DNA from: SIG440 sp045586925 | GTDB lineage: Bacteria; Bacillota; Clostridia; Monoglobales; Monoglobaceae | Direction of reading: 5' to 3' | Length of the DNA stretch: 64,000 nucleotides | Assembly: GCA_045586925.1 (NCBI GenBank) | Contig: JAZNBG010000034.1 | Coordinates: 12,124-76,123, forward strand | Shown here: positions 23,925 through 31,577 of the stretch, in pieces | Numbering within the stretch: the first letter of the stretch is position 1 | Layout: the number at the start of each line of letters is the position of its first letter | Program-made: the position numbers and the translations under genes | The notes under the pieces: model-generated | What the model saw: the letters and a program-made list of their open reading frames with translations, nothing else | The model's database searches: none | What the model was told of the DNA's origin: nothing

Positions 23925-25226
23925 ATGATGAAAATAACAGAATTTTTAACCGAACTTGATAAGGGTAAGTACAATAATACACTGTCCGTTCTTTACGGAT
24001 GTGATGAGGTTAATGCTCAAAAGGCAAGATATGCCGGGGCAGTAAGGAAATTTACTGAGATTTATCCACAAAATGATGAAATAGGCATATTCTCTGCACC
24101 GGGAAGATCTGAGATTGGTGGAAATCACACCGACCATCAGCACGGATGCGTTCTGGCGGCAGCGGTAGACGTGGATGTTATTGCGGTTATCGGCTTTAAT
24201 GATTCGGACTTAATAAAAGTCGTGTCAGAGGGCTACACGCCATTTTCCATAAAGCTTGACAGCCTTGATCCTGATCCACAAGACAATGGCACAGCAGCAA
24301 TGATTCGCGGAATTGTGTCAAAATTTACGGAAGCGGGCATAAAGGTTGGCGGATTTGATATGTACGCAACCTCGGATGTTTTGTCGGGCAGCGGAATTTC
24401 TTCATCGGCGGCATTTGAAACTCTTATAGGAACGGTGATTGATAAGCACTATAATGATGGCAAAGCCGGAGCTGTAGAGATTGCAAAAATCGGTCAATAT
24501 GCAGAAAATAACTATTTCGGCAAAAAAAGCGGACTTATGGACCAGATGGTAAGTTCGGTGGGTGGTTTTGTATTCATTGATTTTAAGAATACAGAAAATC
24601 CATTTATTGAAAGCTGCAATGTTGATTTTGGCGCCTTTGGCTACGATTTGTTTATTACGGACACAAAGGGCAGTCACGCCGACCTTTCGGACGAATATTC
24701 GGCTGTTCCTGCTGAAATGCGTTCTGTTGCCGAGTTCTTTGGTAAGGAATATTTGCGTCAGGTAGATTGCAACGAATTCTGGGCAAGGCTTCCTGAAATA
24801 CGAAAGGTATGTTGTGACCGTGCAATTATGCGTGCGATGCACTTCCTTGACGAAAATCTGCGCCCAAGGGCGGAGTTTGATGCCCTGAAGGCAGGAGATA
24901 TAGCAGAATTTTTAAGATTGGTGAATGAGTCGGGTGAGTCATCTGAAAGACTTTTGCAGAACATTTATTCAGTAAAAAAGCCTCTTGAACAGGCGGTAAG
25001 TTTAGGTCTTGCAATAAGCCGCAAGGTGTTATGCGGTGAAGGTGCCTGTCGTGTTCATGGCGGAGGGTTTGCAGGAACAATTCAGGCATTTGTGCCAAAG
25101 AAAAAGTCGTCAGAGTATAAGGCGGCTCTTGACCGAATTTTCGGGACAGGAAGCTGTCGGCTTATGAGAATACGCCCCGTTGGCGGTATTGATTTTATAG
25201 AATATGCAGAAGGAAAAGTCGGTTGA
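23925..25226 (+). CDS. galK: Galactokinase
   Basis: 433 residues, a GHMP kinase. GRSEIGGNHTDHQHG (60-74) corresponds to the galactokinase signature, LSGSGISSSAAF (153-164) is the ATP-binding loop, and HGGGFAGT is the third GHMP motif. Compared with classical GalK the second residue cluster reads IGGNHTD rather than IGEHTD, so sugar specificity could differ slightly. It is transcribed alone; galT and galE are not in the window. CTGGAG precedes the ATG pair. A terminator overlaps the stop codon. Confidence 0.9.
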   Translation: MMKITEFLTELDKGKYNNTLSVLYGCDEVNAQKARYAGAVRKFTEIYPQNDEIGIFSAPGRSEIGGNHTDHQHGCVLAAAVDVDVIAVIGFNDSDLIKVVSEGYTPFSIKLDSLDPDPQDNGTAAMIRGIVSKFTEAGIKVGGFDMYATSDVLSGSGISSSAAFETLIGTVIDKHYNDGKAGAVEIAKIGQYAENNYFGKKSGLMDQMVSSVGGFVFIDFKNTENPFIESCNVDFGAFGYDLFITDTKGSHADLSDEYSAVPAEMRSVAEFFGKEYLRQVDCNEFWARLPEIRKVCCDRAIMRAMHFLDENLRPRAEFDALKAGDIAEFLRLVNESGESSERLLQNIYSVKKPLEQAVSLGLAISRKVLCGEGACRVHGGGFAGTIQAFVPKKKSSEYKAALDRIFGTGSCRLMRIRPVGGIDFIEYAEGKVG

Positions 25227-25250
25227 TGCATTTGCATTAACCGACTTTTC
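25213..25250 (+). terminator. Terminator of galK, bidirectional
   Basis: A perfect 12-bp stem GAAAAGTCGGTT/AACCGACTTTTC around a 14-nt loop. The galK TGA lies at the top of the stem. It faces the DUF4363 gene end and can serve both strands. Confidence 0.8.
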
Positions 25251-25260
25251 GCATTTTATA

Positions 25261-25641
25261 TCACAGAATTTCTTCTATATGAAATCCTTCCTGATGCGGA
25301 ATGTGTTCCACCAGTTTTTTAAACATTATAAATTCTCCAAAGAAATCGGGTTTTTGCTGAAGCTCTGCATAGGCACGGCTTTGGGTCAGTGATATTTCAA
25401 TCTGTTCGATTTCTTTGGTGGATATGGTCAGGGATGCCCAGGTCCGTTTTTTGTCCCAAAGGCTTCGTATATAATCAATCTTTTTGACAGCCTCGTCCCA
25501 GCGGCTTTCGGCTGCAAGGGTGTAGACACGCTCGCACTCGGCCGATATATCATTTGCAAGAGATACCATAACAAAAGCGTGTATACCGATAAAGATGCAA
25601 ATTGCTACAAATATTGATACTGCCGATATAAAAGCCTTCAT
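25261..25641 (-). CDS. DUF4363 family protein
   Basis: 126 residues: one N-terminal membrane anchor (FISAVSIFVAICIFIGIHAF) and an extracytoplasmic helical domain (SAECERVYTLAAESRWDEAVKK). DUF4363 proteins occur in Clostridia next to DUF421 genes, as here, where the start overlaps the DUF421 stop. Function unknown; a role at the spore or cell membrane is possible. Confidence 0.82.
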   Translation of the reverse strand: MKAFISAVSIFVAICIFIGIHAFVMVSLANDISAECERVYTLAAESRWDEAVKKIDYIRSLWDKKRTWASLTISTKEIEQIEISLTQSRAYAELQQKPDFFGEFIMFKKLVEHIPHQEGFHIEEIL

Positions 25642-26336
25642 TACCTGTTTTTCCCCTTTCCTTTGTCGTTAGGAATAATTACAATTTCTCCTGACTTATC
25701 TGCCGTCATACAAAATACCTCGTCAGGTTTGGAAATTTTATGCTTTTTTAGTGTGGTACGCAACCAATGGTTATTAAAGCCAAGACGTTTTATGTTGTTG
25801 TGGTTGATGTGACCATTGTCTATTATTACATAGCTCAGTAAAACTGGTGAGGAGCCTTCTATGCCTAAGTCCGAAAGGCAAACAGGGCGTTTATCATCCT
25901 TTGGAATAACGCTGACATTGCCGTTTGTTTCCATTATAATATATTCAACCTCTGAAAGCGAGGTAGCTCCTGTATTCCTTATAGTTTCCATAAGGTCGTT
26001 CAGGTTAAACCGCTGTTTTTCCATTTCGGTCTGGTTTATAGAACCTTTTTCATAAAATACACTGGGCGTGCCGAAAAATATTTTTCGTATAGTGAAATTT
26101 TTATATGCTCCATATGAAAGCAAAACCTCAAGTATAAGCAGCAGTGCAATGGCAATAAGACTTGTTAGTATGGGAAGCGACGAGTCCTGAACGGGTGCGG
26201 CTGCAACCTCTGAAATTATGATTGTCACAACAAGCTCTGACGGCTCCAACTCTCCAATTTGACGTTTGCCAAGCATACGCAACGATAGTATGGTGAAAAA
26301 GTATATGATAATTGTTCGGATAAAGGTAATAAGCAT
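25641..26336 (-). CDS. DUF421 (YetF-like) membrane protein
   Basis: 231 residues from the ATG preceded by AGGAGGG; an upstream in-frame ATG has no such site. Three N-terminal membrane helices (FIRTIIIYFFTILSLRMLGK, then VVTIIISEVAA and SLIAIALLLILEVLLS) precede a cytosolic domain with FGTPSVFYEKG and LMETIRNTG, the YetF/DUF421 pattern. Members such as the Bacillus spore 2Duf protein affect spore resistance and germination. It is coupled to DUF4363 and lies divergent from the SleC-like cluster, so a spore role is plausible. Confidence 0.9.
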   Translation of the reverse strand: MLITFIRTIIIYFFTILSLRMLGKRQIGELEPSELVVTIIISEVAAAPVQDSSLPILTSLIAIALLLILEVLLSYGAYKNFTIRKIFFGTPSVFYEKGSINQTEMEKQRFNLNDLMETIRNTGATSLSEVEYIIMETNGNVSVIPKDDKRPVCLSDLGIEGSSPVLLSYVIIDNGHINHNNIKRLGFNNHWLRTTLKKHKISKPDEVFCMTADKSGEIVIIPNDKGKGKNR

Positions 26337-26412
26337 AACAAGATTCCCTCCTGTTGATACTGTTTCCACTTCTGCAAAATTTATGTATTTATGCACAGAT
26401 TAGTGTTTTCGG

Positions 26413-26421
26413 CATATTATG
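26413..26421 (+). promoter_or_regulatory. Possible mother-cell sigma (E/K) -10 element
   Basis: CATATTATG lies 31 bp before the first gene of the SleC-like cluster and resembles the sigma-E/K -10 (CATA with a following TA). An upstream AC at a suitable distance is present but weak. No sigma-A match was seen. Confidence 0.35.
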
Positions 26422-26452
26422 TTATGTAAAAAACTTTTTGAGGAGTGTTTTG

Positions 26453-26839
26453 ATGGACGGCTATATTCTTGTTCAGGTTTCCACGGCAGACCGGGCTATA
26501 CCTATTGTTGATGCAAATGTAATTATATCCAGACCTACCGATGACGGCGAGGAGCTGATACGGGTTCTTAAAACCGACCGTAGCGGAAAAACAGAGATTG
26601 TCGCAGTTCCTGCGCCACCTGCAGCAAATTCGCAGACCCCGGATGATATCGGAACAAGGTTTTATAAGTACAATATACGTGTGGATTATCCCGGATACAT
26701 AACTACCGAAAACGTAAATGTTCCGGTGTTTGAGGGGCAAAAATCAATTCAATCGGTTTCACTAATTCCCTTATCCGAGGGTGACGAGCGGGGAAAGACG
26801 ATTACTGTTACTGAAGAAGAACCCTTTGAAAATGAATGA
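26453..26839 (+). CDS. SleC pre-domain-like protein (carboxypeptidase-regulatory fold)
   Basis: 128 residues, starting at the ATG after GAGGAG. It begins GYILVQVSTADRAIPIVDANV and continues with YKYNIRVDYPGYITTENVNV, a beta-sandwich pattern like the N-terminal pre-domain of clostridial SleC (which starts with a similar L-V-S-I-D pattern). There is no signal peptide. In SleC this part is joined to the next domain; here a stop codon and 15-bp gap separate them. Its role could be to aid folding or keep the enzyme inactive, as inferred from SleC. Confidence 0.7.
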   Translation: MDGYILVQVSTADRAIPIVDANVIISRPTDDGEELIRVLKTDRSGKTEIVAVPAPPAANSQTPDDIGTRFYKYNIRVDYPGYITTENVNVPVFEGQKSIQSVSLIPLSEGDERGKTITVTEEEPFENE

Positions 26840-26854
26840 AAGGAGGCGGTATAG

Positions 26855-28252
26855 ATGATAGGAAGACCCTATATTCCCGAAACAATAACTGTTCATCTGG
26901 GGGCACCTGATGCTGATGCCGAAAACGTGACGGTCAGCTTTGCGGATTACATAAAGAATGTTGCATCAAGTGAAATTTATCCCACCTGGCCTGAAAGTGC
27001 TTTGCGTGCAAATATATATGCACAGATATCATATGCTTTAAACCGCATTTATACCGAATGGTATCGGTCACGTGGTTATAATTTTGATATAACAAACTCG
27101 ACGGCATTTGACCAGTCTTTTGTAAAAAATCGTGACGTTTTTGAAAATATCAGCCTGATTGTTGACGAAATATTTAATGATTATATCCGCCGTCAAGGCA
27201 ATATCGAGCCTTTGTTTGCTGCCTTCTGCGATGGTCGGGAGGTGACCTGTGACGGACTTTCACAATGGGGGTCGGTAGAGCTTGCCAATCAGGGCTTGGG
27301 ACCATACGATATTCTTATCCGTTATTATGGTGATGATATTGAGCTTGTTCAGGATGCACCTATACAGAATGTAACCGAAACTTATCCCGGTGCACCGCTG
27401 CGTCTTGGCAGTTCGGGGCAGGAGGTGCGTACAATACAAACTCAGCTTAACCGGATTTCAAGAGATTATCCTCTTATTCCTAAAATAACAACAGTTGATG
27501 GGGTGTTTGGACAGGAAACTGAAGATGCTGTCAGAAAATTTCAGGATATTTTCAACCTTACTGTTGATGGCATAATCGGCAAGGCAACCTGGTATAGGAT
27601 AAAATCCATTTTTGTGGCGGTTGCACGGCTTGGAGCACTCAATTCCGAGGGAATACGCCTTGCAGATGTGTCAAAGAATTTTGTCACCGAGGTAAGACGT
27701 GGCGATACAGGCAACCCTGTGCGTGTCATACAGTATTATCTGGCGGTTATTGCTGTGTATAATAATTCTGTTCCTTCGGTTAACATTGACGGAATTTTTG
27801 GCGACTCTACCGAAAACTCGGTTCGCAGCTTTCAACGTGCAAATGGATTGCCGGAAACAGGAGTGGTGGACGAAACTACATGGAATGAGCTTAATCGCAC
27901 ATATCTGGGTATTTTAGAGAGCTATCCTCCTCAGTTTATAGCCGAGGATTATGCACCATATCCCGGCACACCGCTGACCGTTGGCAGTCAGGGCGATGCG
28001 GTAAGAGCGCTCCAGACAAGACTTAGCCTTATATCGCGGTTCTATGAAAACGTTCCTGATATTGAGGTTACGGGCACTTTTGACGAGCAAACCCAAAATG
28101 CAGCCGATGTCTTTGCAGAAGATCAGGGTCTTCCGCCTAAAGGCTTTGTGGGTCCCGGGTTGTGGAAGTTGATTGAGGACACGTATTTTAATTTAAAAAA
28201 CGGTGACCTTAAAACTCCGGGTCAGTATCCGGGTTATGCGGTAAATAATTAA
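26855..28252 (+). CDS. SleC-like spore cortex-lytic protein with SpoIID-like and peptidoglycan-binding domains
   Basis: 465 residues. The first part (about 1-175) closely resembles clostridial SleC: VSFADYIKNVASSEIYPTWP with the likely catalytic Glu40, IYAQISYALNRIYTEWYRSR and CDGLSQWGSVELANQG. SleC is a lytic transglycosylase that degrades spore cortex during germination. Three peptidoglycan-binding repeats follow (about 178-245, 265-350 and 365-445), each with a GSSGQEVRTIQTQL or similar start and a VDGIFG turn. SleC itself has one such repeat, so this is an expanded version. No secretion signal: spore proteins are delivered from inside the mother cell. CspBA proteases that activate SleC are not in the window. 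Confidence 0.85.
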   Translation: MIGRPYIPETITVHLGAPDADAENVTVSFADYIKNVASSEIYPTWPESALRANIYAQISYALNRIYTEWYRSRGYNFDITNSTAFDQSFVKNRDVFENISLIVDEIFNDYIRRQGNIEPLFAAFCDGREVTCDGLSQWGSVELANQGLGPYDILIRYYGDDIELVQDAPIQNVTETYPGAPLRLGSSGQEVRTIQTQLNRISRDYPLIPKITTVDGVFGQETEDAVRKFQDIFNLTVDGIIGKATWYRIKSIFVAVARLGALNSEGIRLADVSKNFVTEVRRGDTGNPVRVIQYYLAVIAVYNNSVPSVNIDGIFGDSTENSVRSFQRANGLPETGVVDETTWNELNRTYLGILESYPPQFIAEDYAPYPGTPLTVGSQGDAVRALQTRLSLISRFYENVPDIEVTGTFDEQTQNAADVFAEDQGLPPKGFVGPGLWKLIEDTYFNLKNGDLKTPGQYPGYAVNN

Positions 28253-28266
28253 AGGAGACGATCCAA

Positions 28267-28800
28267 ATGAATAACAATCTGTATTTTTCGCACCGAGATG
28301 AAAAAGCAAATATTTATGAACTGCAGACCTATCTGAGATATTTGTCAAGGTATATAAAAGAAATCCCGCAGGTAAATCCTGACGGTATATACGGCCCCGA
28401 AACCCGTGCGGCAGTAAGTGCTTTTCAAAAGAGATTTGGAATGCCGGTATCAGGAGAGGCGAATTTTGAAACATGGACCCGTATTGTGGAAGAGTATGAC
28501 AATGTTGTCCGTGCTGAAAAATATGTAAAGCCGGTTTTTGTATATCCTGTTGATATTCCCAATATGAAAGCGGGCGACGACTTTGAAGAAATATATATTC
28601 TGCAGATAATGCTCAGGCGACTTGCAAAAATTTTCCCCAATATTCATATGGCAAAAATTACAGGTGTCTATGATGAGGATACCAAATCGGCGGCAGAGGA
28701 TGTGGAGCGGTATTATGGAAAAAAACCATCAGGGCAGATTGACCGAGAGTTGTGGAATATTATTGCCGATATCTACAGTGCATTTACCTTTAATGATTGA
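28267..28800 (+). CDS. Tandem peptidoglycan-binding domain protein
   Basis: 177 residues, 14 bp after the SleC-like gene and with AAAGGAG. Two peptidoglycan-binding domains (about 10-80 and 100-172) are recognised by VNPDGIYGPETRAAVSAFQKRFG and the DEDTKSAAEDVERYYG counterpart. No catalytic domain or signal peptide. It may act as a spore cortex-binding partner of the upstream enzyme. Confidence 0.82.
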   Translation: MNNNLYFSHRDEKANIYELQTYLRYLSRYIKEIPQVNPDGIYGPETRAAVSAFQKRFGMPVSGEANFETWTRIVEEYDNVVRAEKYVKPVFVYPVDIPNMKAGDDFEEIYILQIMLRRLAKIFPNIHMAKITGVYDEDTKSAAEDVERYYGKKPSGQIDRELWNIIADIYSAFTFND

Positions 28801-28829
28801 TTGACTTTTTAACAACATTTTGGTAAAAT
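28801..28829 (+). promoter_or_regulatory. Promoter of trmB
   Basis: TTGACT (28801-28806) and TAAAAT (28824-28829), 17-bp spacer, starting at the first base after the preceding stop codon. Confidence 0.85.
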
Positions 28830-28831
28830 AA

Positions 28832-28869
28832 TCTTTGCTACCTTTCAAACACTTGATAGGTAGCAAAGA
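28832..28869 (+). promoter_or_regulatory. Stem-loop at the 5' end of the trmB transcript
   Basis: An 11-bp perfect inverted repeat TCTTTGCTACC/GGTAGCAAAGA around a 16-nt loop, directly behind the -10 element and ahead of GCGGAGG. No T-run follows, so it is not a terminator. It could protect the transcript end or be an operator. Confidence 0.55.
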
Positions 28870-28897
28870 CAGATGGTAATGCGGAGGTCATTATATT

Positions 28898-29560
28898 ATG
28901 CGAATGAGAAGAAAAAAGCATCGTGAGGAACGTATGGAAAGCTGTTCGGGGCTTATGATAAAAGATATTTTGAAGTATAAGAATGATATCCAAGCCGTAT
29001 ATGGCGAGGATAAGCCATTACATATTGAAATCGGGTGCGGCAAGGGTGGATTTATCAGCGAAACTGCACGACGAAATCCCGATGTAAACTATATTGCTTT
29101 TGAAAAAAATCTTGATGTACTGGTGCTGGCGATGGAAAAGGTGCAACAAATGGGTTTGACAAACGTACGTTTTGTTCCGGGAGATGCCGGTGTCCTTGGT
29201 GATATGGAATCAAAAACCAAAATCCAGCGTATTTACATTAATTTCTGCGATCCATGGCCAAAGGCAGGACATAAAAAAAGAAGGCTCACGCATGAGAAAT
29301 TTCTCTCAATTTATAAAAGACTGCTTGAAGTTGGTGGAGAAATTCATTTTAAAACCGACAACCGTGGACTTTTTGAATTTTCGTTGAATTCCTTTGCAGA
29401 TTTTGGACTGAAATTAAAAAACATTACCCTCGACTTGCACAATAGCGGCTTTGAGGGTAATGTTATGACCGAGTATGAAAAGTTGTTCTCTGAAAAGGGA
29501 CAGCCAATATACAGATGTGAGGCTGGCGTGCTTGCTGCAACTACATTCTGTCAGGATTGA
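28898..29560 (+). CDS. trmB: tRNA (guanine-N7-)-methyltransferase
   Basis: 220 residues. It methylates G46 of tRNA using SAM. HIEIGCGKGGFI is the SAM loop, FEKNLDVL follows, and NFCDPWPKAGHKKRRL is the family signature. The C-terminal FKTDNRGLFEF is also conserved. GCGGAGG precedes the ATG. The 3' end overlaps a convergent gene by 20 bp. Confidence 0.95.
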   Translation: MRMRRKKHREERMESCSGLMIKDILKYKNDIQAVYGEDKPLHIEIGCGKGGFISETARRNPDVNYIAFEKNLDVLVLAMEKVQQMGLTNVRFVPGDAGVLGDMESKTKIQRIYINFCDPWPKAGHKKRRLTHEKFLSIYKRLLEVGGEIHFKTDNRGLFEFSLNSFADFGLKLKNITLDLHNSGFEGNVMTEYEKLFSEKGQPIYRCEAGVLAATTFCQD

Positions 29561-29978
29561 AAATCGGAATTATTACTAATGTAATAAGGATCATAAGCTG
29601 TGATATAATAAAGGAAACAAATTTATAGTCCTTATTGAGAAGAGGTTCCAAAAATCTTGTTTGCTGGAACAACCAAGGGAAGATGTCTTTGGCTTGTATA
29701 ATATACAGAAAGCTGGAAACACCACAAAATATGGCAAAGGTAACTAATGCCGGAACCCAGTAGTCAGCATCTGAGAAGGAACGCATATAGACACGCGACC
29801 AACTTTTGTAGAACAAAAGCAGAAACAGAATAAAAGATGTAAGGTTAAGGACAAAGCAAGCAAATCTGCTGATTAAAACAGTTTCTCGGTATATCATCAG
29901 CGAAAAAATCACCGAACAAATTATAGATATGCAAAAGGTTTTGATTGTTTCAAAAACTGTACTCGTGAGTTTATACAT
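29541..29978 (-). CDS. Hypothetical four-helix membrane protein
   Basis: 145 residues with four hydrophobic helices (CISIICSVIFSLMIY, FVLNLTSFILFLLLFY, VPALVTFAIFCGVSSFLYII and FIISQLMILITLVIIPIF). I do not recognise a family. The ribosome binding site AAAGGATG lies 13 nt before the ATG, longer than usual, which leaves a little doubt about expression. It is convergent with trmB and divergent from infC. Confidence 0.62.
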   Translation of the reverse strand: MYKLTSTVFETIKTFCISIICSVIFSLMIYRETVLISRFACFVLNLTSFILFLLLFYKSWSRVYMRSFSDADYWVPALVTFAIFCGVSSFLYIIQAKDIFPWLFQQTRFLEPLLNKDYKFVSFIISQLMILITLVIIPIFNPDRM

Positions 29979-30076
29979 CTATGTAAACACATCCTTTCTT
30001 TTATATATTGTAACACATCGTTTTGCAATATTCAAGAGAAAACTATTAAAAATATTTAGGAAATGTCAAAAAACAG

Positions 30077-30105
30077 TTGACAAACCAAGGAAAGAGTGAT
30101 ATACT
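30077..30105 (+). promoter_or_regulatory. Promoter of infC-rpmI-rplT
   Basis: TTGACA (30077-30082) and TATACT (30100-30105), 17-bp spacer. Confidence 0.9.
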
Positions 30106-30111
30106 ATCGTG

Positions 30112-30240
30112 GTAAAGCAGAAGGTCCGCTTCTCCCCTTAGCCTCCGGCAACAGGGTTTTGAGTTTGTTTTTTGAGTGCGGAGGTTTATGCTTTCCGCAC
30201 TTTTTCTTTTTGAAGCGGTGCAAAATTTTTTGGAGGTGTT
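30112..30240 (+). promoter_or_regulatory. infC operon leader with attenuator
   Basis: A roughly 130-nt untranslated leader precedes infC. It contains a terminator-like hairpin (AGTGCGGA 30175-30182 with TCCGCACT 30194-30201, then TTTTTCTTTTT). Upstream, GGTCCGCTTCTCC and GCCTCCGGC offer competing pairing partners. Position and layout match the L20/IF3 autoregulatory leaders known in Firmicutes, in which excess L20 stops transcription. Binding of L20 here is inferred. Confidence 0.75.
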
Positions 30241-30245
30241 TAGGT

Positions 30246-30761
30246 ATAGCTAAGCAAGAGTTGATGATTAACGAAGAAATCAAAGACAAAGAAGTCCGTC
30301 TTATCGGTCCCGAGGGCGAACAGCTTGGTGTAGTTTCAGGCAAGGATGCACTTGCGATGGCTGACAAGCACAATCTTGACCTTGTTAAGATTGCGCCTCA
30401 GGCTAAGCCACCCGTGTGCAAAATTATGGACTACGGAAAGTATAAGTTTGAAATTGCCAAGAGGGAAAAGGAGCAAAGAAAGAACCAAAAGGTTATTGAC
30501 GTTAAAGAGGTTCGTCTTAGCCCCAATATTGATGAGCATGATTTCCAGACAAAAGTTAATCAGGGAATCAAGTTTTTAAAGTCTGGTGACAAAGTTAAGG
30601 TTTCTGTACGTTTCCGTGGCCGAGAGATTACTCATAGTGCCAGCGGCAAGGAGCTTCTTCTTAAGGTTAAGGATGCTATGGCAGAGGTTGGCGTTGTTGA
30701 AAAGGACATTAAACTCGAAGGCAGAAATATGGCTATGTTTGTATCACCCAAGAAGGCATAA
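30246..30761 (+). CDS. infC: Translation initiation factor IF-3
   Basis: 171 residues, N domain (about 1-75, INEEIKDKEVRLIGPEG and KPPVCKIMDYGKYKFE) and C domain (KVIDVKEVRLSPNIDEHDF onward). It binds the 30S subunit and rejects non-AUG starts. The best start is an ATA codon 9 nt after GGAGG; the next TTG and ATG in frame are more than 20 nt from it. Other infC genes use AUU in this position, which IF-3 itself discriminates against for autoregulation. Using AUA fits that logic but is rare. Homology begins right at this codon (AKQELMINEE). Confidence 0.93.
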   Translation: MAKQELMINEEIKDKEVRLIGPEGEQLGVVSGKDALAMADKHNLDLVKIAPQAKPPVCKIMDYGKYKFEIAKREKEQRKNQKVIDVKEVRLSPNIDEHDFQTKVNQGIKFLKSGDKVKVSVRFRGREITHSASGKELLLKVKDAMAEVGVVEKDIKLEGRNMAMFVSPKKA

Positions 30762-30818
30762 GGCTTCGGTCAGTTTGGACAAAAGCTTTAAAAGTTATAT
30801 ATGGAAGGAGAATAAAAG

Positions 30819-31016
30819 ATGCCTAAAATTAAGACACACAAAGGCGCTGCAAAACGTTTCGGCGTTACAAAGAATGGAAAAATCAAAAGAGGTAAGGCTT
30901 TCAGAAGCCACATCCTTAACAAGAAGACAACTAAGAGAAAAAGAAAGCTCAGAAGAGCAGGTTATCTTGCAAAGGCAAATGCTGCTACTATCAGAGCTAT
31001 GATGCCCTATAAATAA
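30819..31016 (+). CDS. rpmI: 50S ribosomal protein L35
   Basis: 65 residues, standard length and sequence (PKIKTHKGAAKRF, GKIKRGKAFRSHIL, RRAGYLAKAN). Very basic. It lies 57 bp after infC, with AAGGAG before the ATG, and is followed by rplT, the conserved bacterial order. Confidence 0.97.
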   Translation: MPKIKTHKGAAKRFGVTKNGKIKRGKAFRSHILNKKTTKRKRKLRRAGYLAKANAATIRAMMPYK

Positions 31017-31126
31017 AGGGTAAATTTTGATTGCGGCACGATGTCGAGTGCTTTCCGCAAAGAGCGGAGTGTTTTACAGCGGGTTATCCCGCAAAATTTG
31101 ATTCAGATAAGAAAGGAGTCTTTATC

Positions 31127-31471
31127 ATGGCAAGAGTTAAAGGTGCTATGCACACAAGAAAAAGACGTAAAAAAATATTGAAATTAGCTAAAGGTTACAG
31201 AGGAGCAAAGAGCAAGCTCTTTAAAACAGCCAACCAGGCAGTTATGAAATCCCTTACTTATGCTTATCGTGACAGAAAGCAAAAGAAGAGAAATTTCAGA
31301 CAACTTTGGATTGCTCGTATTAATGCAGCTGCCCGTGCAAACGGTATCAGCTACAGCAGATTTATGAATGGTCTCAAGAACAATGGTATCGAAATTAACA
31401 GAAAGATGCTTGCTGAAATTGCAGTTTCCGATCCTGCGGCTTTCGCAAAACTTGTTGAAAAGGTTAAATAG
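31127..31471 (+). CDS. rplT: 50S ribosomal protein L20
   Basis: 114 residues; RVKGAMHTRKRRKKILKLAK at the N-terminus and the globular C-terminal half (RINAAARANGISYSRFMNGL) are typical. It starts at the ATG after GAAAGGAG. L20 is an early assembly protein and the likely repressor of its own operon through the leader before infC. The 110-bp gap after rpmI contains the hairpin GCGGG-TTAT-CCCGC near 31078-31091, a possible extra L20 site. Confidence 0.97.
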   Translation: MARVKGAMHTRKRRKKILKLAKGYRGAKSKLFKTANQAVMKSLTYAYRDRKQKKRNFRQLWIARINAAARANGISYSRFMNGLKNNGIEINRKMLAEIAVSDPAAFAKLVEKVK

Positions 31472-31483
31472 TACTTGTTGTGA

Positions 31484-31517
31484 AAAAAGTTATACCACGA
31501 TTGCGGTATAACTTTTT
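31484..31517 (+). terminator. Terminator of the infC operon
   Basis: A perfect 13-bp stem AAAAAGTTATACC/GGTATAACTTTTT with an 8-nt loop. Confidence 0.92.
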
Positions 31518-31533
31518 CGTACGATAAAGCATC

Positions 31534-31562
31534 TAAACCACGGGCTAACTTCTCGCGGTTTA
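31534..31562 (+). promoter_or_regulatory. Hairpin just upstream of the ECF S-component start
   Basis: TAAACC pairs with GGTTTA, extended past one mismatch by CG/CG, with an 11-nt loop GGCTAACTTCT. It ends 3 nt before the GGAGGG ribosome binding site. I could not match it to the tetrahydrofolate riboswitch or another known class. Confidence 0.4.
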
Positions 31563-31577
31563 ACCGGAGGGAACATT

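Noticed and set aside
31518..31577. Tetrahydrofolate riboswitch before the FolT-like gene
   Set aside because: The region is too short and lacks the conserved core of that class.
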